Source: an uncultured Acetatifactor sp.
GTDB taxonomy: Bacteria; Bacillota; Clostridia; Lachnospirales; Lachnospiraceae
DNA length: 64,000 nt
Reading direction: 5' to 3'
NCBI RefSeq assembly: GCF_910585425.1
Contig: NZ_CAJUCP010000005.1
Coordinates: 1-64,000 of the forward strand
The notes below the pieces were generated by a model, which saw only the letters and a list, made by a program, of their open reading frames with translations, ran no database searches and was not told the DNA's origin. This document shows, piece by piece, positions 9,226-16,817 of the stretch. Position 1 is the first letter of the stretch. Each line of letters opens with the position of its first letter. The translations under genes and the position numbers were made by a program.

Positions 9226-11295
9226 TCACATATTCTGCCGCCTGTGGTAGCGCTTGCGGTGAGGCGTGTTCTTCCGGGCGCTGTCCGCAGCACCTCCCTG
9301 GGAATTCCTGTGGCCCCGCTTCCTGGCAGACAGCGAGGCGATGGATTTGCCCTCCTGCCTTGCCAGGGCGAAGCAACTGTCGCAGACGCCGAAGGAGGTC
9401 TCTAAGGACAGAGGGGCTCCACAGACCTGGCACTTGCGGATGTACATCTTCTTGTCCTTGGAAAGACACCGCATGATGGTATCCTCCGTTTTGGCCCGCT
9501 CCCTGTCCAGGCGGACCAAGTCCACCTCCTTGCCCATCCGCACCGAAAACTGGTAGTACAGGTCCAGCAGCTTATAGAAGGTCTCATAGCGCATCAGCCC
9601 CGTGTCGGAGCACATGATCAGCGCGGGGAAGTGCAGGGACACATCAGCCGTATAGGTCTTGCAGTAATACAGCCAGAGGGACACCACATCCCGGTTCCTG
9701 GTATCGATGGAACAGGTCAGCATGCGGTAGAGCATGTGCTTGTCCTCGAATCCCTCGATTTCCTTCCTGTCCTTGTAGGCCCGCTCATACAGAAACAGTA
9801 CCTCCTCGATGCTGATCTTCTCGAAAGGCGGCTCTATCTCCACGGACTTCCAGATTTTCATCACTGCGTCCAGAGGCTCGTCCATGTCCAGGAGCACCTG
9901 GGGGAAGCCCAGGCTGACATGGTCCACCTTGGGCTCGTCTTCGTAAAATTGCTCACGGATAAACGCCAGGCCATCTTCCCCCACCGCGTTCACATACCCT
10001 GTGTCATATAGCCCGAAACGCCCGGCCCGGCCCGCAATCTGGCGGATTTCCGAGGTCTTCAGGGGGCGGGTCTGCTTGCCGTCGAACTTGGTGGTCTGCA
10101 CGAACACGATCCGCCGCACCGGAAGGTTCAGGCCCATGCCGATGGCATCCGTGGACACGACGATGCGGGTCTTGCCCTCCGCGAAGATTTGGATCTGCCT
10201 GCGCCGGATTTCAGGGGGGAGGCTTCCGTAGATGACGCTGACCTGGATGCCGCTGCGCTCCAGCCGCCCCGCGATGTCCAGCACCATCCGCTTGGTAAAG
10301 ACGATCAGGGCGTCCCCCTCCTGCACATCGTCCGGGAAGGAGAAGGGGACATCCTCGCAGAGCAGCCTTGTCTTGCGCTCATATCTGTGGACTTCGAAGG
10401 AATCGCCGCACAGCGCGATCAGATGGGTGACGACCTCCTCCGCCGAGGGGCTTAAGCACACATGGACTTCTGCCGCCTGAACGCCCAGGATGGCCCTGGT
10501 CCAGGAGTGGCCCCTGTCGGAATCGGCAATCATCTGGGCCTCGTCGATGACGGCCACGTCGTATCTCTGATCCAGATCCAGCATCTCCACCGTGGAGGAA
10601 ATGATCCGGCTGTTCTCCTCGTAGATGCGCTCCTCCCCTGTGAGCATGGTGCAGGGGATTCCCGCATCCTTCATCTTCTCATAGACCTCCAGGGCCAGCA
10701 GCCTTAAGGGGCCCAGATAGACGCCGTTTTCCGCCTCCTTCAGCCGCTCCAGGGCCTGATAGGTCTTCCCGCAGTTGGTGGGGCCTATGTGGAGGATGAA
10801 CCTCCTGGACATCTCCAGTGCCTTCGGGAACTCCGTCTCCGGCCTGGTGGGCACCAGGTCGATGATCTGGCCCCGCAGCTCCACGTTCACATATTGGCCT
10901 AAAATGGAGCGCAGGCTCTTCTGGCAGATATCGAAGGTCTGTTCCGCGCGCAGGAATTCCAGAAGCTTTGCGGTCACCAGCTCCTGCTCCTCGGGTTTCA
11001 GGCTGGCCACGTCCAGGCGCGCCAGCTCGCCTACGATGAGGTCGCGTATCTTCATGATTGCGATCTGGTTGTTCTCCCGGAAAGCGAAATAGGCCAGGTT
11101 CCTGAGCTGCCTGTGGAATTCCTCCAGGTGGGCCTGGCTCACCTTCCCTTCCCTGGAACGCTTCAGCTCCGCAAGCAGACGGTCAAGGCGCTCCACATAT
11201 GTCTTTTTTCCCTCATTGTTCTTCTTTTTCAGAGCTTTGGCGCAGTCCTTGTACTGGGAAAAGTAGAACTGCGAAAGTTTTTCTTTCTGTATCAT
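9226..11295 (-). CDS. Suv3-like ATP-dependent RNA helicase
   Basis: The 689-residue protein carries GPTNCGKTYQAL (Walker A), the GVYLGPLRLLALEV block, VAVIDEAQMIAD (DEAQ box), VIVSTDAIGMGLNLPVRRIVF-type motif V and QIAGRAGRFG (motif VI). This set is the signature of the Suv3 helicase subgroup known from mitochondrial RNA degradosomes and found patchily in bacteria. The C-terminus ends in a CQVCG...CDSC zinc-ribbon-like pair and a basic tail. The start at 11295 (MIQKEKLSQFYF) is preferred: the frame runs open to 11499, but the extra 68 residues overlap a dispersed repeat and lack a ribosome binding site. It probably unwinds structured RNA. Whether it works with a nuclease is unknown. Confidence 0.85.
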   Translation of the reverse strand: MIQKEKLSQFYFSQYKDCAKALKKKNNEGKKTYVERLDRLLAELKRSREGKVSQAHLEEFHRQLRNLAYFAFRENNQIAIMKIRDLIVGELARLDVASLKPEEQELVTAKLLEFLRAEQTFDICQKSLRSILGQYVNVELRGQIIDLVPTRPETEFPKALEMSRRFILHIGPTNCGKTYQALERLKEAENGVYLGPLRLLALEVYEKMKDAGIPCTMLTGEERIYEENSRIISSTVEMLDLDQRYDVAVIDEAQMIADSDRGHSWTRAILGVQAAEVHVCLSPSAEEVVTHLIALCGDSFEVHRYERKTRLLCEDVPFSFPDDVQEGDALIVFTKRMVLDIAGRLERSGIQVSVIYGSLPPEIRRRQIQIFAEGKTRIVVSTDAIGMGLNLPVRRIVFVQTTKFDGKQTRPLKTSEIRQIAGRAGRFGLYDTGYVNAVGEDGLAFIREQFYEDEPKVDHVSLGFPQVLLDMDEPLDAVMKIWKSVEIEPPFEKISIEEVLFLYERAYKDRKEIEGFEDKHMLYRMLTCSIDTRNRDVVSLWLYYCKTYTADVSLHFPALIMCSDTGLMRYETFYKLLDLYYQFSVRMGKEVDLVRLDRERAKTEDTIMRCLSKDKKMYIRKCQVCGAPLSLETSFGVCDSCFALARQEGKSIASLSARKRGHRNSQGGAADSARKNTPHRKRYHRRQNM

Positions 11296-11452
11296 CTGAT
11301 CGTCCCGTATCGGCCCGGGGGCCTCCTTTGCTGTACTGTCTGACTGTATGCATGTCTGAATTAGTATAGCATAAAACAGCGGTTTGGGGAAGCACAAAAT
11401 CCGGGCATAAAATATGGAAACCAACATTGACATTGTGGGAGAAAATGCTAAA

Positions 11453-11515
11453 TTATATATGTAGCGATTAAATCTTGCCCAAAACCGGATAAACGGCATG
11501 ACCGGCTATGCTATG
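11453..11515. repeat. Dispersed intergenic repeat, copy A (promoter-bearing on the minus strand)
   Basis: This stretch of about 62 bp matches 14692-14753 at all but a handful of positions, with one indel. The shared core includes TGTAGCGATTAAATCTTG and CCGGATAAAC. Read on the minus strand it contains TTGGGC, 17 bases and TATATA, a plausible promoter facing the Suv3-like gene about 160 bp away. The copy lies in the gap between divergent helicase genes. Confidence 0.75.
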
Positions 11516-11532
11516 TGGCTGGCAGGAATTAT

Positions 11533-11594
11533 ACTGCAGACCGCCAGGATTTACAGTGGTGCCCCGGGAACGTGCTTGGCTGGCGGTCTGCAGT
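11533..11594. other. Perfect 15-bp inverted repeat (stem-loop)
   Basis: ACTGCAGACCGCCAG at 11533-11547 is exactly complementary to 11580-11594, with a 32-base loop. There is no following T-tract, so it is not a standard intrinsic terminator. It lies just upstream of the UvrD-like helicase gene and beside dispersed repeat copy A. It may be a leader RNA structure, a protein site, or a small mobile-element remnant. Confidence 0.65.
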
Positions 11595-11675
11595 CGGGGC
11601 GCACTGCAAATTTAACCGGTGCCCAGTATAAATGCCGTTTATATAGAATTATAAAACGTAAGGAGCAGGCGCCCT

Positions 11676-13706
11676 GTGATGACATACGAAGAATTCCGTG
11701 ACAGATTCCATATCCGCCTCACCGCCCAGCAGACGGAGGCCGTCCGCGCGGTGGAGGGCCCCGTCCTGCTGCTGGCCGTCCCCGGCAGCGGCAAGACCAC
11801 CGTCCTGGTGACCAGGCTGGGCTACATGATACACTGCGCGGGGATACCCTCTGAGAATATCCTGACCCTGACCTACACCGTGGCCGCCACGAGAGACATG
11901 GCGGCCCGGTTCGCGGAGCGCTTCGGGGAGGAGATTGGCAGGCGCATGGAGTTCCGCACCATCAACGGCGTCTGCGCCAAGATAATTGACTATTACAGTC
12001 AATCCATAGGAAAGAATCCCTTCTCCCTTGTGACAGACGAAAAGAGCATCGCCGGAATGCTTTCCGCCATCTATCAGAGGGTGGAGGGCGGCTATGCCAC
12101 GGAGGGGGATTTGAAGGGAATCCGGACATTGATCACCTACATCAAGAACAGCATGTTGGATGCGGCGGAAATCAAAAAGCTGGAGCAGGAGAGCGACTGG
12201 CGCATAGCGGAGATCTACAGGCTCTACCGGGAGGGGCTGCGGGCCCGGGGCCTGATGGACTATGACGACCAGATGCTCTACGCCGGCAACATCCTGGCAA
12301 AGAGCCCGGAGACGCTGGCGTATTTCCGGAAAAGATATCCCTATATCTGCGTGGACGAGGCCCAGGACACCTCCAGGATCCAGCATGCAATCATCCGCAG
12401 GCTGGCAGGGGGCCGGGACAACCTGTTCCTGGTGGGGGATGAGGACCAGAGCATCTACGGCTTCCGGGCGGCTTATCCCCAGGCCCTGCTCTCCTTTGAG
12501 CAGGAGCATCCCGGGGCCAGGGTGCTCCTGATGGAGGAGAATTTCCGCTCCTGCGCCCAGATTGTGGAGGCGGCGGACTGCTTTATCCAGAAAAATGTCC
12601 TGCGCCATGCCAAGCACATGAAAGCGTCCAGGCCTACCGGGGCGGGCATCAGGGAGATTCCCCTGAAAGGCCGGGGCGCCCAGTATACCTACCTGGCCAA
12701 AGTGGCAGAGGAGTGCAGGATACAGACCGCCGTCCTCTACCGTGACAATGAGAGCGCCCTGCCCCTGGTGGATCTTCTGGAGCGGCGGGGCATTCCCTAC
12801 AGAATCCGCAACGCGGACATGGTCTTCTTCACCCACCGGGTGGTGCAGGACATCCGGAACATCATCCTCTTTGCACGGAATCCGAAGGACACGGAACTGT
12901 TCCTGCAGATATACTACAAGATGTCTTCCTATATCAACAAGCAGGCGGCGCTGCGCATCTGCGAAATCAGTGAGAAAAAGGACATGGACGTCCTGGAGGC
13001 CGCAATCCGCTTCGGCAATCTGGAGGAAAAGACGGAACAAAGCTGCAGGGCGGTGCGGCTGCAGTTCAGGAGCCTGCTGTCGGACTCGGCGGAGGCGGCT
13101 CTGGATCGGATTGCCCAGGAGATGGGGTATCGGGATTATCTGAAGCGGGCGGGCATCAGCGACGGGAAGCTTACCATCCTCAGGGCCATCGCCCACTATG
13201 AGGACAGCCCTCAGGGCCTGGTGGAACGGCTGGACGTGCTGCGCAGGATCATCGAGGAGAAGGCGTATGACGCGGGCTGCTGCTTCCTCCTTTCTACCAT
13301 CCACGCCAGCAAGGGCCTGGAGTACGACAGGGTCTATCTGATGGACGTGGCGGACGGAATCTTTCCGGAGGCTGTGCCGGAGCGGGAGGCGGATATGGAC
13401 GAGAAGGAGCGGCAGACGTATGAGGAGGAGCGCCGTCTGTTCTATGTGGCCATCACCCGGGCGAAGGACATGCTGTCGGTCTTCGGCCTGAACAGGAAGT
13501 CGGCTTTTCGTACGGAACTGTTCGCCCAGATGAAATGCCGGAAATTCCGCGATGCCATCGGGCAGGGGCTGATTGTGAGACATAAGAAATTCGGGGAGGG
13601 CGTCATCGTGGAGGAGGGGAAGACCCAGGTCCTCATACAGTTCGGCGACCGTCAGAGGCGGCTGGACTTAAAGACGCTGTACGAACAGGATTTATTGATT
13701 CTGTGA
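11676..13706 (+). CDS. UvrD/PcrA-like superfamily 1 ATP-dependent DNA helicase
   Basis: The protein of about 676 residues shows AVPGSGKTT (motif I), LTLTYTVAATRDMAAR (Ia), YICVDEAQDTSRIQ (II), FLVGDEDQSIYGFRAA (III), LLMEENFRS (IV), STIHASKGLEYDRVYL (V) and FYVAITRAKDML (VI). The C-terminus (HKKFGEGVIVEEG...VQFGD-like) matches the Tudor-like tail of PcrA/UvrD. Its length is about 60-100 residues short of standard PcrA, as in the shorter clostridial paralogues, so it is probably an accessory helicase and not the essential one. AAGGAG at 11660 favours a GTG start at 11676 over the adjoining ATG at 11679. It acts 3'-5' on DNA in repair or replication-conflict roles. Confidence 0.9.
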   Translation: MMTYEEFRDRFHIRLTAQQTEAVRAVEGPVLLLAVPGSGKTTVLVTRLGYMIHCAGIPSENILTLTYTVAATRDMAARFAERFGEEIGRRMEFRTINGVCAKIIDYYSQSIGKNPFSLVTDEKSIAGMLSAIYQRVEGGYATEGDLKGIRTLITYIKNSMLDAAEIKKLEQESDWRIAEIYRLYREGLRARGLMDYDDQMLYAGNILAKSPETLAYFRKRYPYICVDEAQDTSRIQHAIIRRLAGGRDNLFLVGDEDQSIYGFRAAYPQALLSFEQEHPGARVLLMEENFRSCAQIVEAADCFIQKNVLRHAKHMKASRPTGAGIREIPLKGRGAQYTYLAKVAEECRIQTAVLYRDNESALPLVDLLERRGIPYRIRNADMVFFTHRVVQDIRNIILFARNPKDTELFLQIYYKMSSYINKQAALRICEISEKKDMDVLEAAIRFGNLEEKTEQSCRAVRLQFRSLLSDSAEAALDRIAQEMGYRDYLKRAGISDGKLTILRAIAHYEDSPQGLVERLDVLRRIIEEKAYDAGCCFLLSTIHASKGLEYDRVYLMDVADGIFPEAVPEREADMDEKERQTYEEERRLFYVAITRAKDMLSVFGLNRKSAFRTELFAQMKCRKFRDAIGQGLIVRHKKFGEGVIVEEGKTQVLIQFGDRQRRLDLKTLYEQDLLIL

Positions 13707-13772
13707 GACAGTGGCCCCGCAGGGTTGACAGACCCTGCAGAGCCCGCACTGGGACAAAGAGGCTTTCGGCTT

Positions 13773-14015
13773 TCAGAACATGGAGCCTGTCCCCATCATG
13801 CCGATGAGCTGGTCGCGCTGGACAGCGTCCTCCGAGCCCTTGGCTTTGGATGCCAGGCCGTCCAGCTCCATCTTGCTGGCTGCAGCGCGCATGAGCTTTT
13901 CCTGGAATTCCCTTTTCTCCTCCTCCGCCTTCCGGGCCCTTCTCTCGGCCCTGGCCCGGTTCTGCAGGCGCAGGGTGTTCTCCATGGTGTGCAGCATCTG
14001 AGTCATATCGTTCAT
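13773..14015 (-). CDS. Small coiled-coil hypothetical protein (80 aa)
   Basis: The ATG at 14015 (MNDMTQMLHTME) follows GGGAGGGA at good spacing, better than the in-frame ATG at 14030. The middle is highly charged (RARAERRARKAEEEKREF) and should form a long helix or coiled coil. The tail is neutral with Met and Gly. No family is recognised. It converges on the UvrD-like helicase gene and has the 19-bp repeat array upstream. It could be a cytosolic scaffold or regulator; this is a guess from composition only. Confidence 0.6.
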   Translation of the reverse strand: MNDMTQMLHTMENTLRLQNRARAERRARKAEEEKREFQEKLMRAAASKMELDGLASKAKGSEDAVQRDQLIGMMGTGSMF

Positions 14016-14106
14016 GTGCGTCCCTCCCATATTTCTGTAACTTGTTTTCTGCTTTCTTTCTACCTTCTATATCGGCTGGCCGTCCGCCTTTCCTGAGACG
14101 GCAGAC

Positions 14107-14277
14107 GCAAAATACGGAAGTAGGCGCAAAATCCGGAAGCAGGGGCAAAATCCGGAAGCAGGGGCAAAATCCGGAGGCAGGGGCAAAATCCGGAGGCAGG
14201 GGCAAAATCCAGAGGCAGGGGCAAAATCCGGAGGCAGACGAAAAATCCGGAGGCAGACGCAAAATTTGGGAACAGAA
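14107..14277. repeat. 19-bp tandem repeat array (about 9 units)
   Basis: The unit GCAAAATCCGGAAGCAGGG starts at 14107, 14126, 14145, 14164, 14183, 14202, 14221, 14240 and 14259 with exact 19-bp spacing. Inner units are nearly identical and outer units are more diverged. The period is not a multiple of three and the array is non-coding, between the 3' end of the ATL gene and the promoter side of the small coiled-coil gene. There are no unique spacers, so it is not CRISPR. It is a minisatellite that may vary in copy number between strains. Confidence 0.9.
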
Positions 14278-14296
14278 TCCGGAAGGGGCAGGGGGC

Positions 14297-14662
14297 CTAT
14301 TCCGGGAGGCCGAAGACAGAGTCCTCCAGGGTGTTGGCCCAGCCATAGCGCTTCAGGTCCACCTTCCAGCCCTCCTCCGTCCGCTTCACCTCCACGCCCT
14401 CCGCCTCCAGCAGGAGCTTCTGCAGGTCAGGGGTGTCGAAATAGACGGCCCCGGCCAGCAGGCCTTTTGCATTGACAATGCGGTGGGCGGGGATGTCCGC
14501 GGGTTTCCCGTCCGGGGTCCTGACCAGGCCGCGCTTTAAGCCGTAGCCCACCTGGCGGGCGTTCCTGGGCTTGCCGCACAGAAGGGCAATCTGCCCGTAG
14601 GTTGCCACCCGGCCCTCCGGGATGCGCCCGCAGACAAGGGCCATTTTCTGATAAAAATCCAT
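14297..14662 (-). CDS. Alkyltransferase-like protein (ATL, MGMT family without catalytic Cys)
   Basis: The 121-residue protein is the DNA-binding domain of O6-methylguanine methyltransferase: PEGRVATYGQIA, RNARQVGYGL and then IPAHRIVNAKG. In true methyltransferases that last motif is PCHRV; here the catalytic Cys is Ala, which defines alkyltransferase-like proteins. Known ATLs bind O6-alkylguanine and hand the lesion to nucleotide excision repair, so this is probably a damage sensor, not a repair enzyme. The C-terminus has an extra 40-odd residues. AGAGAGG precedes the ATG. Repeat copy B, with a good minus-strand promoter, lies about 30-90 bp upstream. Confidence 0.88.
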   Translation of the reverse strand: MDFYQKMALVCGRIPEGRVATYGQIALLCGKPRNARQVGYGLKRGLVRTPDGKPADIPAHRIVNAKGLLAGAVYFDTPDLQKLLLEAEGVEVKRTEEGWKVDLKRYGWANTLEDSVFGLPE

Positions 14663-14691
14663 GGGGATGCCTCTCTTTCCGGTATCTATAA

Positions 14692-14753
14692 TATATGTAG
14701 CGATTAAATCTTGCTCAAAAACCGGATAAACAGCATGACTGGCTGTGCTATGC
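14692..14753 (-). promoter_or_regulatory. Dispersed repeat copy B with promoter for the ATL gene
   Basis: This is the second copy of the repeat at 11453-11515. On the minus strand it reads TTGAGC, exactly 17 bases, then TATATT, followed about 30 bp later by the start codon of the ATL gene. Copy A shows the same arrangement (TTGGGC, 17 bases, TATATA) facing the Suv3-like gene. The conserved block extends about 30 bp upstream of the -35, which hints at a shared operator or a mobile promoter cassette. Confidence 0.6.
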
Positions 14754-14756
14754 GAC

Positions 14757-15269
14757 TTATAAATCTATGTCCACACGGTATCCGTCGTCAATCAGGATGT
14801 AATCGTTGCCGTATTTCCTGCACATCTCCAGGTTGCGGGCATTTTCCTCCAGGAAGGTATCGGCATCGTACCAGGAATCGTCCAGGCGCTGCTCGATGAC
14901 ACAGGCGTATCGGCGGATGTCGGCGAAGTGGTTCCGGATGTAATCCGGCGTCATGATAAGGCAGCGGTAGCGGATTTCCTTTAAGTAATCCTCCTCGAAG
15001 TCCTGTCTCCAGTCAAAGGGGATGTAGCAGCCCTCCACAATCAGGTTCTGGCTGTTCTCGATGGCAGTCTTCACCATCTCCCTGACCACGGGCCAGAGGT
15101 AGGGGGTCAGCGCATCATCGTCCGATGGGGTCAGCTCCGTGTAGCCGCTTCGGATGAGGCCCATCTTCAGGTGGTCGATGGACAGGTAGGGATAGTGGTA
15201 TTTTTCCAGCAGCCTTTGGGCCAGGGCGGTCTTTCCCGTGTGGGATGCGCCTGCAATCAGGATGATCAT
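14757..15269 (-). CDS. P-loop kinase-like protein (zeta-toxin/2-phosphoglycerate kinase-like)
   Basis: The 170-residue product begins MIILIAGASHTGKTALAQRL, with the Walker A GASHTGKT at residues 7-14. It continues with SIDHLKMGLIRSG, LIVEGCYIPFDW (a Walker-B-like strand) and a helical C-terminus. These are traits of small nucleoside, sugar or adenylate-kinase-like P-loop kinases. The start at 15269 follows AAGGAGAG; the frame extends 18 codons upstream without a ribosome binding site. The substrate cannot be predicted. It is transcribed toward the repeat-linked ATL gene and may be co-transcribed with it. Confidence 0.7.
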   Translation of the reverse strand: MIILIAGASHTGKTALAQRLLEKYHYPYLSIDHLKMGLIRSGYTELTPSDDDALTPYLWPVVREMVKTAIENSQNLIVEGCYIPFDWRQDFEEDYLKEIRYRCLIMTPDYIRNHFADIRRYACVIEQRLDDSWYDADTFLEENARNLEMCRKYGNDYILIDDGYRVDIDL

Positions 15270-15385
15270 TCCGTGTCTCTCCTTGTCTGTTTGAATTTTT
15301 GGTTCGGCTTCCTTCTGAGTCAATATTTTACCATAGAATCTGTCTTTTGTGTATACTCGCGAGCGATGAAATTTGCCGCAAGATT

Positions 15386-15428
15386 CCCATTGGCTTTTGC
15401 TCGTGAGTGGGGCTGCCTGGCAGATTTT
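15386..15428. repeat. 43-bp dispersed intergenic repeat, copy 1
   Basis: The stretch starting CCCATTGGCTTTTGCTCGTG matches the reverse complement of 59402-59444 at 40 of 43 positions. Both copies lie in gaps between divergent genes. Just upstream is ACTCGCGAGC, which can pair with GCTCGTGAGT in the repeat, so the region can fold. The 270-bp gap holds no other recognisable feature apart from likely promoters for the genes on both sides. Confidence 0.75.
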
Positions 15429-15539
15429 GTGATTTCCAATATAAAATATTGGGGTGGAAACGGAACTTTCGGGCGGATTTTCCGTCTGATACTATAAGGA
15501 CTGTATCAGGATTCGTGGAAAAGAGGGGGAGAGGGGCGT

Positions 15540-16817
15540 ATGACGGCGATTTATTCAGGTTTGCATCTGCTGGTGGATGGCATGTGCGCGCTGGCCATGT
15601 TCGGCAGTCTCCTGCCTGGGGGAGACAGAGGGCTTTCCATATTGGTGTACAATTTCTGCGCCTTTGCGCTGCAAATGCCTCTGGGGGTGGCGCTGGACGC
15701 TCTCTGCGGAGGAAAGAAGGGGCGGGAGACGGATTTCCCCTTCCTGTTCGTACTGGCGGGCGTCCTGTGCACGGTGGGGGGAGCGTTCCTGCATCCGGCA
15801 GTGCTGGGAATCGGAAACGCCCTGTTTCATGTGGGAGGCGGCGTGGGGACCATACGGGAGGACGACAGGCGGAGCTGGCGGGGCAGAGGGCTGGGCGTAT
15901 TCGTGGCGCCGGGGGCGCTGGGGATTTACCTGGGGACCGTTCTGGGCAGGGGAGGCTCCTGGCAGATGTGGGCTTTCGGGACAGGCGTCCTGATGGCGCT
16001 GTTATGTGCAGGTGCCATTTGTGGCCGGAAGGCGCATCGCTTTGAAGTTTCTGGCCGGAAAGCGCATTGTTTTGGGATGTGGGGCCGGAAAGTGTGTTTC
16101 TTTGAAGTGTCTGGCCGGAAGGCACATCGCTTTGATGTGTCTGGCGGGGAAGGAGGGACGGAGAGAATCCCGGAATCCGGTGTGCGGGGGCGCGGGACGG
16201 AGGCGGATTGGGGGGCAGAGGCCCAGCCTTCAAAAAGCAGTCCGCAGAAAACCGAAAAGCAGGCTGCCGGGAATACAGGGCAAGGCATCCGGAACACCGC
16301 TATAGCGGCTGTTTGCTGCATTCTTGTAGTTATACTGCGCTCCTATGTGGGGATGGCGGTGGCGTTTCCGTGGAAAACCGGATTCCGGGCAGGGCTTCTG
16401 GCGGTGCTTATGGTGGTGGGAGGAAAGGCGGCTGGAGGCTTTGCGTCTGCCCGGTATGGGATGCGGATGACTACGGCAGTGTCGCTTGGGCTGGCCGGAA
16501 TCTGCTATCTGTGCTCCACTGCCATGCTGCCCGGGCTGGCCGCGCTGTTCCTGTTCAATATGACCATGCCCATTACCCTGTACTGGCTGGCGCGCAGCAT
16601 GCCCCGGATGCCGGGATTTGCCTTTGGGCTGCTGACATTCGCCCTGTTCCTGGGCTTCCTGCCTACATATTTCGGGGTGGCTGCGGCAGTGGACGGCCCT
16701 GTGCTGGGCTGTGCAGGCAGTGTGTTGTCCATGCTTCTGCTGACGGCGGGGCGGGCGGCGGAGAGAGGGGAAATCGGCCTTAAAGGTATCGAGGGTTACG
16801 GAGGGAGGAAAGGCTGA
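15540..16817 (+). CDS. MFS-like membrane transporter with tandem-repeat loop
   Basis: The 425-residue protein has about ten or more hydrophobic helices and the segment GIGNALFHVGGG, which resembles the NA(F/L)FH motif of fosmidomycin-resistance-type MFS proteins. The central cytoplasmic loop between the two halves contains four copies of a 10-residue unit (GRKAHRFEVS-like), encoded by exact 30-bp repeats at 16023-16142. GAGAGGGG precedes the ATG. It overlaps the next gene as TGATG, so translation is probably coupled. The substrate is unknown. It may be a diverged MFS exporter or a permease-like partner of the following membrane protein. Confidence 0.65.
   Translation: MTAIYSGLHLLVDGMCALAMFGSLLPGGDRGLSILVYNFCAFALQMPLGVALDALCGGKKGRETDFPFLFVLAGVLCTVGGAFLHPAVLGIGNALFHVGGGVGTIREDDRRSWRGRGLGVFVAPGALGIYLGTVLGRGGSWQMWAFGTGVLMALLCAGAICGRKAHRFEVSGRKAHCFGMWGRKVCFFEVSGRKAHRFDVSGGEGGTERIPESGVRGRGTEADWGAEAQPSKSSPQKTEKQAAGNTGQGIRNTAIAAVCCILVVILRSYVGMAVAFPWKTGFRAGLLAVLMVVGGKAAGGFASARYGMRMTTAVSLGLAGICYLCSTAMLPGLAALFLFNMTMPITLYWLARSMPRMPGFAFGLLTFALFLGFLPTYFGVAAAVDGPVLGCAGSVLSMLLLTAGRAAERGEIGLKGIEGYGGRKG
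16023..16142 (+). repeat. 30-bp in-frame tandem repeat (4 units) within the MFS-like gene
   Basis: GGCCGGAA starts at 16023, 16053, 16083 and 16113, and each 30-bp unit encodes a variant of GRKAHRFEVS. The period keeps the frame, so copy-number change would lengthen the central loop without breaking the protein. Confidence 0.9.

Noticed and set aside
11649..13583. Long minus-strand open frame (644 codons) opposite the UvrD-like gene
   Set aside because: It is antisense to a clear helicase with all seven motifs, has no ribosome binding site and shows a His/Leu/Pro-rich composition typical of shadow frames in GC-rich genes.
14107..14277. Possible CRISPR array or replication iterons
   Set aside because: Units are directly joined at 19 bp with no unique spacers, there are no cas genes, and no replication initiator gene is nearby.
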